Origin: Symsagittifera roscoffensis | Taxonomy: Eukaryota; Xenacoelomorpha; Acoela; Convolutidae | Direction of reading: 5' to 3' | Assembly: GCF_963678635.1 (NCBI RefSeq) | Contig: NC_087068.1 | Location: 44,313,013-44,377,012 of the forward strand | Length of the DNA stretch: 64,000 nucleotides | Shown: piece by piece, positions 9,787 to 20,917 of the stretch | Numbering within the stretch: position 1 is the first letter of the stretch | Layout of the letters: each line of letters starts with the position of its first letter | Position numbers and translations under genes: made by a program | The notes under the pieces: generated by a model | The model's input: the letters and a program-made list of their open reading frames with translations, nothing else | What the model was told of the DNA's origin: nothing | The model's database searches: none

Positions 9787-9967
9787 AGTGGAAAAAGTTC
9801 GATTTGAAAAAGTTCGATTGGCACCAAGGTCAAACCTCAATTTTTTATAAATCGAAGTTATTATAATTCGAGGTCAGTGATGAAAAATTATACTTTAACG
9901 CAAAAAAGAAGTTCAAAGCTGTCAAATTTATTAACATGTTTGATTACATAAATGATTGATTTGAATT

Positions 9968-10485
9968 ATGTCTGAATTTAGAAAACGTATCAATCAGTCC
10001 ACTGTTTTTCTCAATTTTTTTTCCTTTAGTTATCAAAATGCCGATGGCATCCGTTCTTAAATTATTCGATGAGGCATTGTTTAATAAGCTAGTTACGATT
10101 GACGGTGCGGTAAAACAAAAATCAAGCCGAGATTTTTGGCATCAATAATGCCGAGTCTGAACTCTCCTGGGAGAGCAAATACACGTTAGTAGAAGAAAGG
10201 TCAACCTACAACCCACAAAATATTGTTTTTAGGAAGAAGTCCACAAAATGGTTGAAAAATTGTAAGCTGGAGTTTTCTCGATTTGAAACCCGAACTTTGA
10301 AATTTATTCAGCAACAAATAAACTGCGAACACCCCGGCCTACATGATATGACGGGCATCAGTGAAGATGATAAAGTGAAGTACCTGGCACTAAATCAGAT
10401 CACCAAAGACCCAATTCCGCAGAGGCGGCGAAGAAGAAGAAGATTTGTAACCGTTCAAATGCAGAATCCAACGAAGATAAGGTAG
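9968..10485 (+). pseudogene. Array monomer 1
   Basis: It has a clear 3' splice site (TTCCTTTAG at 10021-10029) before segment A. Segment A is frameshifted near 10112 and again near 10232. Segment B is open from about 10240 through a basic run of eight arginines (about 10428-10442) to TAG at 10483-10485. The donor is mutated (AAGATAAGG). It is one of three 5' monomers that do not belong to the repeated subtypes. Confidence 0.6.
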
Positions 10486-10642
10486 AGGGGAGCTTTTGAA
10501 AAACTTCAAAATTCGATTGGTGCCGAGGTCAAATCTCGTTTTTTTTTCAAAGTTGTTATAATTCGAAGTCAGTGATGAATTAGTATATTTTTGTAATTAG
10601 TATACTAAAATTGTCTCATTCCATAAAAGTTTGATTTGAATT

Positions 10643-11150
10643 ATGTCTGAATTTATGAAACGTATAAATCAAACCTGTTTTTCTCAATTTTTTCCGTTAA
10701 TTTATCAAAATGCCGGTGCCATCTGTTCTTAAAGTGTTCGCTGATGCATTGTTCAATATTCTTGCCTCCTTTGACCGTGCAGTAAAATACAATCAAGCTG
10801 AGATTTTTCGCATCAATAATGCCGACTCAGACTCCCCTGGGAGAGCAAATACAGTTTACTGAAAGAAAGATTAAGCAATAACACACAAAATACAGTTTTT
10901 ATGGAGGAAACCACAAAATGGTTGAAGAATTGTAAACTGGAGTTTTCTAGACTTGAGTTTTCTAGACTTGAAACCCAAATTTTTTCAGCGACAGACGAAA
11001 TCCGTTCGTCCCGGCCTTGATGATATGATAGGCATCAGTGGAGATGATAAAGTGAAGTAACTGGCACTAAATCAGATCACCAATGACACGATTCCACAGA
11101 GACGGCGAAGGAGAAGAGTTGTAACCGTTCAAATGCAGAATCCAACGAGG
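10643..11150 (+). pseudogene. Array monomer 2
   Basis: Segment A starts at ATG 10710. A 15-bp tandem duplication (ACTTGAGTTTTCTAG unit, about 10940-10970) and a TAA inside segment B interrupt the frame. The donor reads AGG|GTGAGG. Confidence 0.6.
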
Positions 11151-11340
11151 GTGAGGTAGGTAAGGGGAGGGTTTGAAAAAGTTCAAAGTTAGATTATTAC
11201 CAAGGTCCAATCATATTTTCTTCCAAATTGTTATGATTCCAGCCAGGCCAGTGATGAACTAGTATATTTTTAAGCAAAAAAGAAGGCCAAACCTGTCAAA
11301 ATTTTTAACTTATCTGAATCTATAAGTGTTTAACTTGAAT

Positions 11341-11844
11341 TAAGTCTGAATTTAGAAAACGTATCAATCAGTCCTGCGTTTTTCTCAATTTTTTTTAGTT
11401 TATGAAAATGCGCGGTGGCAACTGTTCTTAAAGTGTTCGATGATGCATTGTTCAGTATGCTTGCTACGCTTGAGCGTGCGGTAAAATACAATTAAGCCAA
11501 GATTTTCCGCATGAATAATGTCGACTCTGAACTATCCTGGGAGAGCAAATACAAGTTACAAGAAGAAAGGTGAACCGATAACCTACAAACAAATGTTTTC
11601 AGGGAGGAGTCCACAAAATGGTTGAAGAATTATGAACTTGAGTTTTCTAGATTTTAAACCCAAGTTTTGTAATTTTTTTAGCAACAAAAAAAATCCAAAC
11701 ACCCCGGCATTCTGATATGATGGGCATCAGTAAAGAGATAAAGTGAAATTCTTGGCACTAAATCTGATCATCAGTGAGCCGATTCCGCAGAGACGTCGAA
11801 AAAATAGAAGATTTGTAACCTTTCAATGGCAGAATCCAACGAGG
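11341..11844 (+). pseudogene. Array monomer 3
   Basis: The leader ATG is lost (AAG) and an extra base in the MPVA codons (ATGCGCGGTGGC) shifts the frame. An early TAA in segment A and a deletion in segment B are also present. The donor GTAAGG is kept. From about 11600 the sequence joins the 4.54-kb higher-order repeat. Confidence 0.6.
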
Positions 11845-12024
11845 GTAAGGTAGGAGAGTGTTTGAAAAAAATCAAACTTTGATTAGTACCAAGGTCGTAC
11901 TCCATTTTGCGAAGTTGTTATAAATCCAGGTCATGGATAATTCAGCATAATTTCAAGCAAAAAAGAGGGCCAAACATGTCAAATTTCTAAACTTGTGTGA
12001 TTCTATAAATGCTTGATTTGAATT

Positions 12025-12339
12025 ATGTCTGAAATAAGAAAACGTAATAATCAGTCCTGTTTCTCTCAATTTTTCTCAAGTTTATCAAAATGCTCCGAAC
12101 ACCCCAGCCTTGATGATATGGTGGTCATCAGTGAAGATGATAAAGTGAAATACTTGGCACTAAATCACATCACCAGTGACGCCATTCCGCAGAGACGGCA
12201 GAGAATGAGAAGAGATGTAACCGTTCAATGGCAGAATCCAACGAGGGTAAAGCAGGTAGTGATTGAAAAAGTTCTAACTTTGATTAGTACCAAGGTCATA
12301 CCCCATTTTTGCGAAGTTGTTATAAATCGAGGTCAGTGA
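12025..12339 (+). pseudogene. Array monomer 4: A-deleted fusion monomer
   Basis: A deletion joins the MSEIRKRNNQS leader directly to segment B (SEHPSLDDM). The frame stays open for 104 codons, reading through the donor (GTAAAG) and into intron sequence. Monomers 11 and 18 have the same structure. PC4 exon copy 1 follows. Confidence 0.6.
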
Positions 12340-12354
12340 TGATTCAGTATAATT

Positions 12355-12631
12355 TCAAGGATCTCAAAATATTGAATTTTGGTTAGAAGATTGATGCTTT
12401 GATTTCAATCAAGGCTGGGTACTAACCTTTTCTCCTTGCTTTCGAACTCGAACTTCAACAAGGGTCTTTGAATATTGGATTCGTTGTTTGAATAATAGCT
12501 TGGTAATGACGTTTTGACTTTCTCTTTCGATTGCATCTTCAATCAAGTCTTTCGAAATTTAAATCTTATGTTTAAAAAATTGCTTGAAAGTACTTTTTCA
12601 AATAACTGTTTGAACCTTTACTTCAATTAAG
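12355..12631 (+). repeat. PC4-exon leader with degenerate CTTCAAT(C/T)AAG repeats
   Basis: This conserved segment precedes each PC4 exon (also at about 16896-17172, 21428-21703, 25180-25454, 27037-27313, 31600-31874). It carries about four related motifs: TTTCAATCAAGGCT, ACTTCAACAAGGGTC, CTTCAATCAAGTC, ACTTCAATTAAGGCTC. They are spaced about 55-85 bp apart, each ending in AG. The last is the presumed 3' splice site. It reads as an intron with repeated acceptor-like motifs. Confidence 0.55.
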
Positions 12632-12840
12632 GCTCTCAACGCTTGATGATCCGGTTTGAAAACGGCGAAGTAACTGTGTATGTGGACATCCGGGATTACT
12701 ACTGGAAGGATGGAGTGATGACGCCATCACCCAAGAATGGCATCCGCATCCACCCCTATGAGTGGGCCATACTGAGGGCAAACATTCGCCACATCCAAAA
12801 AAAGCTCAAGGACTTGGAGAGAATTGAACTACCAAAGTGA
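12632..12840 (+). CDS. PC4/SUB1-like ssDNA-binding domain exon, copy 1
   Basis: The exon starts after TTCAATTAAG and encodes about 69 residues to TGA. The core RFENGEVTVYVDIRDYY, then MTPSPKNGIRIHPYEWAIL and a helical basic end match the C-terminal domain of the transcriptional coactivator PC4/SUB1 (VDIRxYY, KxGIxLxPxxW pattern). That domain binds single-stranded DNA as a dimer. An in-frame ATG is at 12646, but a spliced origin is likelier because the first beta strand is only partly present. The preceding monomer is a fusion, so the full gene here is probably broken. Confidence 0.75.
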
Positions 12841-12940
12841 ACAGAATCGAAAATTACTACCAATCGAAAAGGCAAAAAATAAGGCCAAACCTGTCAAACT
12901 TTAAAACTTGTCTGATTTTATAAGTGTTTGATTTAAATTA

Positions 12941-13336
12941 CGTCTGAATTAGAAAACGTATAAACCAGTCCTGTGTTTTGCTCAATTTTCCTTTATATTA
13001 TCAAAAAGCCGGTAGCATCCATTCTTAAAATTTTCGCTGAAGCATTGTTCAATATTTTTGCTTCCTTTGACAGTGCGGTACAAATTAATCAAGCCGAGAT
13101 TTTCCGCATAATTAATGCCGACTCTGAACTCTTCTGGGAGAACAAATACAAGTTACTAGAAGAAGGTTAACCGATAACCCAAAAATTATTCCTTTTTTTT
13201 TGGGGGGGGGTCCGCAAAAAGGTTGAAAAGTTATGAACTGGAGTTTTTTAGATTTAAAACCCAAATTTTGAATTTTTTTAGCAACAATTTAACTCCGAAC
13301 ATCCCGGTATTGATGATACGATGGGTATCAGTGAAG
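12941..13336 (+). pseudogene. Array monomer 5 (post-PC4 subtype)
   Basis: Segment A is open (KPVASILKIFAEALFNIF..., MPVA changed to KPVA) to TAA at about 13168. A T-run/G-run tract at about 13192-13209 replaces the GTTTTTAGGGAGG of other monomers. Segment B is mostly removed by a deletion from ATCAGTGAA to GGGTTTTAAAAAG. Confidence 0.6.
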
Positions 13337-13499
13337 GGTTTTAAAAAGTTCAAATTTCGATTAGTACCAAGGTCATACCACACGTTTTTCGAAGTTGTTA
13401 TAATTCGAGGTCAGTGATGAATTAGTTTACTTTTAAGCAAAAAAGAAGGCCAAGCCTGTCAAATTTTTAAATTTATCTGATTCTAAAAATCCTTGATTT

Positions 13500-13998
13500 G
13501 AATTTAGAAAACTTTTAATCAGTCCTGTGTTTTTCAAATTTTTTCCTTTAATTTATCAAAATGCCGGTGGCAGCTGTTCTTAAAGTGTTCGATGATGCTT
13601 TGCTCGAAATTTTTGCTGCCTTTGACCGTGCGTTAAAATACAATCAAGCCGAGACTTTCCGCATCAATAATGCCAATTCTGAACTGTCCTGGCAGAGCAA
13701 CTACAAGTTACTATAAGAAAGGTTAACCGATAATCCACAAATTATTGTTTTCAGGGAGGAGTCTACAAAATGGTTGAAGAATTGTAAACTGGAGTTTTCT
13801 AGATTTGAAACCCAAACTTTGAAACTTGTTTAGCAACAAATGAACTTCGTTCACCCCGGCTTTGTTAACATGATAGGCATCAGTGGAGATGAAAAATTGA
13901 AAAACCTGGCACTAAATCAGATCACCAGTGACACCATTCCGCAGAGACGGGAAAGAAGGATAAGAGTTGTAACCGTTCAAATGCAGAATCCAACAAGG
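13500..13998 (+). pseudogene. Array monomer 6 (DDALLEIF subtype)
   Basis: Segment A starts at ATG 13561 and runs to a TAA created in the LLEER codons (TACTATAAGAAAGG). This lesion is shared with monomers 13, 20, 24, 26, 27 and 31, so it predates their amplification. Segment B follows (NFVHPGFVNMIGISGDEK). The donor is mutated to ATAAGA. Confidence 0.6.
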
Positions 13999-14186
13999 AT
14001 AAGATAGGGGAGGTGAGCTTTTGAAAAGGTTCAAAACTCGATTAGTACCAAGGTCAAACCTCAATTTTTTCAACGTTCTTATAAATCGAGTTCACTGATG
14101 AATTAGTACTTTTTTAAGCAAAAAAGATAGCCAAGCCTGTCAAATTTTTAAACTTGTCTGATTCTATAAATATTTGATTTGAATTA

Positions 14187-14689
14187 TTTCTGAATTTATG
14201 AAACGTTTAAATCAGTCCTCTTTTTCTCAGTTTTTTACTTTAATTTATCAAAATGCCGGTGGCTGCTGTTCTTAAAGTGTTCACTAATGCAATGTTCAAC
14301 ATTTTTGCTTCCTTTGACCGTGCGGTAAAAGACAATCAGGCCGAGACTTTCCGCATCAATAATACCGACTTTGAATTTTCCTGGGAAAGCAAATACGAGT
14401 TACTTGATAAAAAGTTAACCGATAACTCACAAATTATTGTTTTTAGGGAGGAAACCACAAACTGGTTGAAGAATTATGAACTTGAGTTTTCTAGATTTAA
14501 AACCCAAATTTTGTAATTTTTTTCAGCAACAAAAAAAATCCGAACACCCCGGCATTCTGATATGATGGGCATCAGTGAAGAGATAAAGTGAAGTTCTTGG
14601 CACTAAATCACATCACCAGTGACCCCATTCCGCAGAGACGGCAGAGAATGAGAAGAGATGTAACCGTTCAATGGCAGAATCCAACGAGG
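14187..14689 (+). pseudogene. Array monomer 7 (TNAMFNIF subtype)
   Basis: Segment A is open from ATG 14253 for 87 codons, the longest intact A segment type, ending at TAA (14514-14516) in a T-rich run just before CAGCAACAAA. Segment B has lost bases (GTGAAGAGATAAAG). The donor is GTAAAG. Confidence 0.6.
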
Positions 14690-14869
14690 GTAAAGTAAGT
14701 AGTGATTGAAAAAAATCTAACTTTGATTGGTACCAAGGTCATACCCCGTTTTTGCGAAGTTGTTATAAATCGAGGTCAGTGATGATTCAGTATAATTTCA
14801 AGCAAAAAAGAGCGCGAAACCTGTCAATTTTTAAAATTTGTCTGCTTCTATAAATGCTTGATTTGAACT

Positions 14870-15079
14870 ATGTCTGAAATTAGAAAACGTAACAATCAGT
14901 CCGTATTTTTCTCCATATTTCTCAAGTTTATCAAAAGGCCGGCGGCATCTGTTCCTAAAATGTTCGGTGATGCAATGTTCAACATTCTTGCTCTTTTTGA
15001 CCGTGCGGCAAAATACAATCGAGCCCAGATTTTCCGCATCAACAATGCCGACTCTGAAACCTCCTGTGGGCAGGGGAAG
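14870..15079 (+). pseudogene. Array monomer 8 (truncated)
   Basis: Here the leader MSEIRKRNNQS is in frame through the pyrimidine tract into segment A (FIKRPAASVPKMFGDAMFNIL), ending at a donor-like GAAG|GTAAGG after SETSCGQG. The second half of A and all of B are missing. Confidence 0.55.
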
Positions 15080-15193
15080 GTAAGGTTTGAAAAAGCTCAA
15101 AATTCGAATACTACCAATCGAAAAGGCAAAAAAGAAGGCCAAACCTGTCAAACTTTAAAACTTGTCTGATTTTATAAGTGTTTGATTTAAATT

Positions 15194-15687
15194 ACGTCTG
15201 AATTTAGAAAACGTATAAACCAGTCCTGTGTTTTGCTCAATTTTCCTTTATATTATCAAAATGCCGGTAGCATCCAATCTTAAAAATTTCGCTGATGCAT
15301 TGTTCAATATTTTTGCTTCCTTTGACAGTGCGGTACAAATTAATCAAGCCGAGATTTTCCGCATAATTAATGCCGACTCTGAACTCTTCTGGGAGAACAA
15401 ATACAAATTACAAGAAGAAGGTTAACCGATAACCCACAAACTAATGTTTTCAGGGAGGAGTCCACAAAATGGTTGAAGAAGTGTTAACTAGTTTTCTAGG
15501 TTTGAACTTGTTTAGCAACAAATAAACTTCGTTCACCTAGATTTGAGGCCTTGATAATATGATAGGCATCAACAGAGAAGATAAAGTGAAATACCTGCTA
15601 CTAAATCAGATCACCAGTGACACCATTCCGCAGAGACACCGAAGAAGGATAAGAGTTGTAACCGTTCAAATGCAGAATCCAACAAGG
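15194..15687 (+). pseudogene. Array monomer 9 (post-PC4 subtype)
   Basis: Segment A is open from ATG 15261 to TAA at about 15423 (VASNLKNFADALFNIFASFDSAVQ). The downstream part is rearranged and shortened near 15480-15540, and segment B is frameshifted. The donor is mutated. Confidence 0.55.
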
Positions 15688-15874
15688 ATAAGATAGGGGA
15701 GGTGAGCTTTTAAAAAGGTTCAAAACTCGATTAGTACCAAGATCAAACCTCAATTTTTTCAACGTTCTTATAAATCGAGTTCACTGATGAATTAGTATAT
15801 TTTTAAGCAAAAAAGATAGCCAAGCCTGTCAAATTTTTAAACTTGTCAGATTCTATAAATATTTGGTTTGAATT

Positions 15875-16377
15875 GTTTCTGAATTTATGAAACGTATAAA
15901 TCAGTCCTCTTTTTCTCAGTTTTTTTTTTAATTTATCGAAATGCCGGTGGCTCCTGTTCTTAAAGTGTTCACTAATGCAATGTTCAACATTTTTGCTTCC
16001 TTTGACCGTGCGGTAAAAGACAATCAGGCCGAGACTTTCCGCATCAATAATACCGAATTTGAATAATCCTGGGAAAGCAAATACGAGTTACTTGATAAAA
16101 AGTTAACCGATAACTCACAAATTATTGTTTTTAGGGAGGAGTCCACAAACTGGTTGAAGAATTATGAACTTGAGTTTTCTAGATTTAAAACCCAAGTTTT
16201 GTAATTTTTTTTAGCAACAAAAAAAATCCAAACACCCCGGCATTCTGATATGATGGGCATTAGTGAAGAGATAAAGTGAAGTTCTTGGCACTAAATCTGA
16301 TCATCAGTGAGCCGATTCCGCAGAGACGTCGAAAAAATAGAAGATTTGTAACCTTTCAATGGCAGAATCCAACGAGG
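15875..16377 (+). pseudogene. Array monomer 10 (TNAMFNIF subtype)
   Basis: Segment A starts at ATG 15941. A TAA at about 16064 (TTTGAATAATCC) breaks a frame that is still open in its otherwise matching counterpart, monomer 17. The donor GTAAGG is kept. Confidence 0.55.
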
Positions 16378-16565
16378 GTAAGGTAGGAGAGTGTTTGAAA
16401 AAAATCAAACTTTGATTGGTACCAAGGTCGTACTCCATTTTGCGAAGTTGTTATAAATCCAGGTCATGGATAATTCAGCATAATTTCAAGCAAAAAAGAG
16501 GGCCAAACATGTCAAATTTCTAAACTTGTGTGATTCTATAAATGCTTGATTTGAAATAGAATCAC

Positions 16566-16880
16566 ACGTCTGAAATAAGAAAACGTAATAATCAGTCCTG
16601 TTTCTCTCAATTTTTGTCAAGTTTATCAAAATGCTCCGAACACCCCAGCCTTGATGATATGGTGGGCATCAGTGAAGATGATAAAGTGAAATACTTGGCA
16701 CTAAATCACATCACCAGTGACCCCATTCCGCAGAGACGGCAGAGAATGAGAAGAGATGTAACCGTTCAATGGCAGAATCCAACGAGGGTAAAGCAGGTAG
16801 TGATTGAAAAAGTTCTAACTTTGATTAGTACCAAGGTCATACCCCATTTTTGCGAAGTTGTTATAAATCGAGGTCAGTGA
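16566..16880 (+). pseudogene. Array monomer 11: A-deleted fusion monomer
   Basis: It has the same leader-to-B deletion as monomer 4, plus a small insertion (AGAATCACAC near 16560) that disrupts the leader ATG. This insertion explains the 4541 versus about 4531 bp spacing of the higher-order units. PC4 exon copy 2 follows. Confidence 0.6.
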
Positions 16881-17172
16881 TGATTCAGTATAATTTCAAG
16901 GATCTCAAAATATTGAATTTTGGTTAGAAGATTGATGCTTTGATTTCAATCAAGGCTGGGTACTAACCTTTTCTCCTTGCTTTCGAACTCGAACTTCAAC
17001 AAGGGTCTTTGAATATTGGATTCGTTGTTTGAATAATAGCTTGGTACTGACGTTTTGACTTTCTCTTTCGATTGCATCTTCAATCAAGTCTTTCGAAATT
17101 TAAATCTTATGTTTAAAAAATTGCTTGAAAGTACTTTTTCAAATAACTGTTTGAACCTTTACTTCAATTAAG

Positions 17173-17381
17173 GCTCTCAACGCTTGATGATCCGGTTTGA
17201 AAACGGCGAAGTAACTGTGTATGTGGACATCCGGGATTACTACTGGAAGGATGGAGTGATGACGCCATCACCCAAGAATGGCATCCGCATCCACCCCTAT
17301 GAGTGGGCCATACTGAGGGCAAACATTCGCCACATCCAAAAAAAGCTCAAGGACTTGGAGAGAATTGAACTACCAAAGTGA
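17173..17381 (+). CDS. PC4/SUB1-like domain exon, copy 2
   Basis: The encoded protein is identical to copy 1, ending RIELPK. An in-frame ATG is at 17187. It is preceded by the conserved leader and fusion monomer 11. Confidence 0.75.
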
Positions 17382-17481
17382 ACAGAATCGAAAATTACTA
17401 CCAATCGAAAAGGCAAAAAATAAGGCCAAACCTGTCAAACTTTAAAACTTGTCTGATTTTATAAGTGTTTGATTTAAATTA

Positions 17482-17877
17482 CGTCTGAATTAGAAAACGT
17501 ATAAACCAGTCCTGTGTTTTGCTCAATTTTCCTTTATATTATCAAAAAGCCGGTAGCATCCATTCTTAAAATTTTCGCTGAAGCATTGTTCAATATTTTT
17601 GCTTCCTTTGACAGTGCGGTACAAATTAATCAAGCCGAGATTTTCCGCATAATTAATGCCGACTCTGAACTCTTCTGGGAGAACAAATACAAGTTACTAG
17701 AAGAAGGTTAACCGATAACCCAAAAAGTATTCCTTTTTTGGGGGGGGGGGGTCCGCAAAAAGGTTGAAAAGTTGTGAACTGGAGTTTTTTAGATTTAAAA
17801 CCCAAATTTTGAATTTTTTTAGCAACAATTTAACTCCGAACATCCCGGTATTGATGATACGATCGGTATCAGTGAAG
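17482..17877 (+). pseudogene. Array monomer 12 (post-PC4 subtype)
   Basis: This is the counterpart of monomer 5 at +4541, with the same MPVA to KPVA change and the same segment B deletion. The T/G homopolymer tract (about 17731-17750) has a different length. Confidence 0.55.
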
Positions 17878-18040
17878 GGTTTTAAAAAGTTCAAATTTCG
17901 ATTAGTACCAAGGTCATACCACACGTTTTTCGAAGTTGTTATAATTCGAGGTCAGTGATGAATTAGTTTACTTTTAAGCAAAAAAGAAGGCCAAGCCTGT
18001 CAAATTTTTAAATTTATCTGATTCTAAAAATCCTTGATTT

Positions 18041-18539
18041 GAATTTAGAAAACTTTTAATCAGTCCTGTGTTTTTCAAATTTTTTCCTTTAATTTATCAA
18101 AATGCCGGTGGCAGCTGTTCTTAAAGTGTTCGATGATGCTTTACTCGAAATTTTTGCTGCCTTTGACCGTGCGTTAAAATACAATCAAGCCGAGACTTTC
18201 CGCATCAATAATGCCAATTCTGAACTGTCCTGGCAGAGCAACTACAAGTTACTATAAGAAAGGTGAACCGATAATCCACAAATTATTGTTTTCAGGGAGG
18301 AGTCTACAAAATGGTTGAAGAATTGTAAACTGGAGTTTTCTAGATTTGAAACCCAAACTTTGAAACTTGTTTAGCAACAAATGAACTTCGTTCACCCCGG
18401 CTTTGTTAACATGATAGGCATCAGTGGAGATGAAAAATTGAAAAACCTGGCACTAAGTCAGATCACCAGTGACACCATTCCGCAGAGACGGCAAAGAAGG
18501 ATAAGAGTTGTAACCGTTCAAATGCAGAATCCAACAAGG
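18041..18539 (+). pseudogene. Array monomer 13 (DDALLEIF subtype)
   Basis: This is the counterpart of monomer 6, with ATG 18102, the shared TACTATAAGAAAGG stop and a mutated donor. Confidence 0.55.
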
Positions 18540-18727
18540 ATAAGATAGGGGAGGTGAGCTTTTGAAAAGGTTCAAAACTCGATTAGTACCAAGGTCAAAC
18601 CTCAATTTTTTCAACGTTCTTATAAATCGAGTTCACTGATGAATTAGTACTTTTTTAAGCAAAAAAGATAGCCAAGCCTGTCAAATTTTTAAACTTGTCT
18701 GATTCTATAAATATTTGATTTGAATTA

Positions 18728-19230
18728 TTTCTGAATTTATGAAACGTTTAAATCAGTCCTCTTTTTCTCAGTTTTTTACTTTAATTTATCAAAATGCCGG
18801 TGGCTGCTGTTCTTAAAGTGTTCACTAATGCAATGTTCAACATTTTTGCTTCCTTTGACCGTGCGGTAAAAGACAATCAGGCCGAGACTTTCCGCATCAA
18901 TAATACCGACTTTGAATTTTCCTGGGAAAGCAAATACGAGTTACTTGATAAAAAGTTAACCGATAACTCACAAATTATTGTTTTTAGGGAGGAAACCACA
19001 AACTGGTTGAAGAATTATGAACTTGAGTTTTCTAGATTTAAAACCCAAATTTTGTAATTTTTTTCAGCAACAAAAAAAATCCGAACACCCCGGCATTCTG
19101 ATATGATGGGCATCAGTGAAGAGATAAAGTGAAGTTCTTGGCACTAAATCACATCACCAGTGACCCCATTCCGCAGAGACGGCAGAGAATGAGAAGAGAT
19201 GTAACCGTTCAATGGCAGAATCCAACGAGG
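18728..19230 (+). pseudogene. Array monomer 14 (TNAMFNIF subtype)
   Basis: This is the counterpart of monomer 7. Segment A is open from ATG 18794 for 87 codons to the TAA before segment B. Confidence 0.55.
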
Positions 19231-19410
19231 GTAAAGTAAGTAGTGATTGAAAAAAATCTAACTTTGATTGGTACCAAGGTCATACCCCATTTTTGCGAAG
19301 TTGTTATGAATCGAGGTCAGTGATGATTCAGTATAATTTCAAGCAAAAAAGAGCGCGAAACCTGTCAATTTTTAAAATTTGTCTGCTTCTATAAATGCTT
19401 GATTTGAACT

Positions 19411-19620
19411 ATGTCTGAAATTAGAAAACGTAACAATCAGTCCGTATTTTTCTCCATATTTCTCAAGTTTATCAAAAGGCCGGCGGCATCTGTTCCTAAA
19501 ATGTTCGGTGATGCAATGTTCAACATTCTTGCTCTTTTTGACCGTGCGGCAAAATACAATCGAGCCCAGATTTTCCGCATCAACAATGCCGACTCTGAAA
19601 CCTCCTGTGGGCAGGGGAAG
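19411..19620 (+). pseudogene. Array monomer 15 (truncated)
   Basis: This is the counterpart of monomer 8, with an in-frame MSEIRKRNNQS leader and truncation after SETSCGQG at GTAAGG. Confidence 0.55.
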
Positions 19621-19734
19621 GTAAGGTTTGAAAAAGCTCAAAATTCGAATACTACCAATCGAAAAGGCAAAAAAGAAGGCCAAACCTGTCAAACTTTAAA
19701 ACTTGTCTGATTTTATAAGTGTTTGATTTAAATT

Positions 19735-20228
19735 ACGTCTGAATTTAGAAAACGTATAAACCAGTCCTGTGTTTTGCTCAATTTTCCTTTATATTATCAA
19801 AATGCCGGTAGCATCCAATCTTAAAAATTTCGCTGATGCATTGTTCAATATTTTTGCTTCCTTTGACAGTGCGGTACAAATTAATCAAGCCGAGATTTTC
19901 CGCATAATTAATGCCGACTCTGAACTCTTCTGGGTGAACAAATACAAATTACTAGAAGAAGGTTAACCGATAACCCACAAACTAATGTTTTCAGGGAGGA
20001 GTCCACAAAATGGTTGAAGAAGTGTTAACTAGTTTTCTAGGTTTGAACTTGTTTAGCAACAAATGAACTTCGGTCACCTAGATTTGAGGCCTTGATAATA
20101 TGATAGGCATCAACAGAGAAGATAAAGTGAAATACCTGCTACTAAATCAGATCACCAGTGACACCATTCCGCAGAGACACCGAAGAAGGATAAGAGTTGT
20201 AACCGTTCAAATGCAGAATCCAACAAGG
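19735..20228 (+). pseudogene. Array monomer 16 (post-PC4 subtype)
   Basis: This is the counterpart of monomer 9, with ATG 19802 and one E-to-V change (FWVNKY). The donor is mutated. Confidence 0.55.
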
Positions 20229-20415
20229 ATAAGATAGGGGAGGTGAGCTTTTAAAAAGGTTCAAAACTCGATTAGTACCAAGGTCAAACCTCAATTTTTT
20301 CAGCGTTCTTATAAATTGAGTTCACTGATGAATTAGTATATTTTTAAGCAAAAAAGATAGCCAAGCCTGTCAAATTTTTAAACTTGTCAGATTCTATAAA
20401 TATTTGGTTTGAATT

Positions 20416-20917
20416 GTTTCTGAATTTATGAAACGTATAAATCAGTCCTCTTTTTCTCAGTTTTTTTTTTAATTTATCGAAATGCCGGTGGCTCCTGTTC
20501 TTAAAGTGTTCACTAATGCAATGTTCAACATTTTTGCTTCCTTTGACCGTGCGGTAAAAGACAATCAGGCCGAGACTTTCCGCATCAATAATACCGAATT
20601 TGAATTTTCCTGGGAAAGCAAATACGAGTTACTTGATAAAAAGTTAACCGATAACTCACAAATTATTGTTTTTAGGGAGGAGTCCACAAACTGGTTGAAG
20701 AATTATGAACTTGAGTTTTCTAGATTTAAAACCCAAGTTTTGTAATTTTTTTTAGCAACAAAAAAATCCAAACACCCCGGCATTCTGATATGATGGGCAT
20801 CAGTGAAGAGATAAAGTGAAGTTCTTGGCACTAAATCTGATCATCAGTGAGCCGATTCCGCAGAGACGTCGAAAAAATAGAAGATTTGTAACCTTTCAAT
20901 GGCAGAATCCAACGAGG
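20416..20917 (+). pseudogene. Array monomer 17 (TNAMFNIF subtype)
   Basis: This is the counterpart of monomer 10 without its internal TAA. Segment A is open from ATG 20482 for 87 codons. The donor is GTAAGG. Confidence 0.55.

Larger units (their letters stand above)
12025..16565 (+). repeat. Higher-order repeat unit 1 (about 4.54 kb)
   Basis: It contains a fusion monomer, PC4 exon and six monomers (4-10). Landmarks recur exactly 4541 bp downstream: PC4 12646 to 17187, segment A 14253 to 18794, 15261 to 19802, 15941 to 20482. Similarity extends left to about 11600. Confidence 0.85.

Noticed and set aside
12025-12060. MSE(I/F)RKR leader as a conserved N-terminal exon of every monomer
   Set aside because: In most copies it is not in frame with FIKMPVA and it overlaps the pyrimidine tract of the acceptor. 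It could start a first exon in a few copies (14870, 19411), but I cannot support it generally.
14505-14530. A 14-base intron (GTAATTTTTTTCAG) inside the monomer between segments A and B
   Set aside because: Other monomers read through the same place as codons (LKFIQQQ), so this is a TAA mutation in a T-rich run, not an intron.
14831-15151. 106-codon minus-strand open frames at 14831 and 19372, and 90-codon ones at 23691, 29985 and 33839
   Set aside because: They are antisense to the segment A/B coding exons and repeat only because the array repeats.
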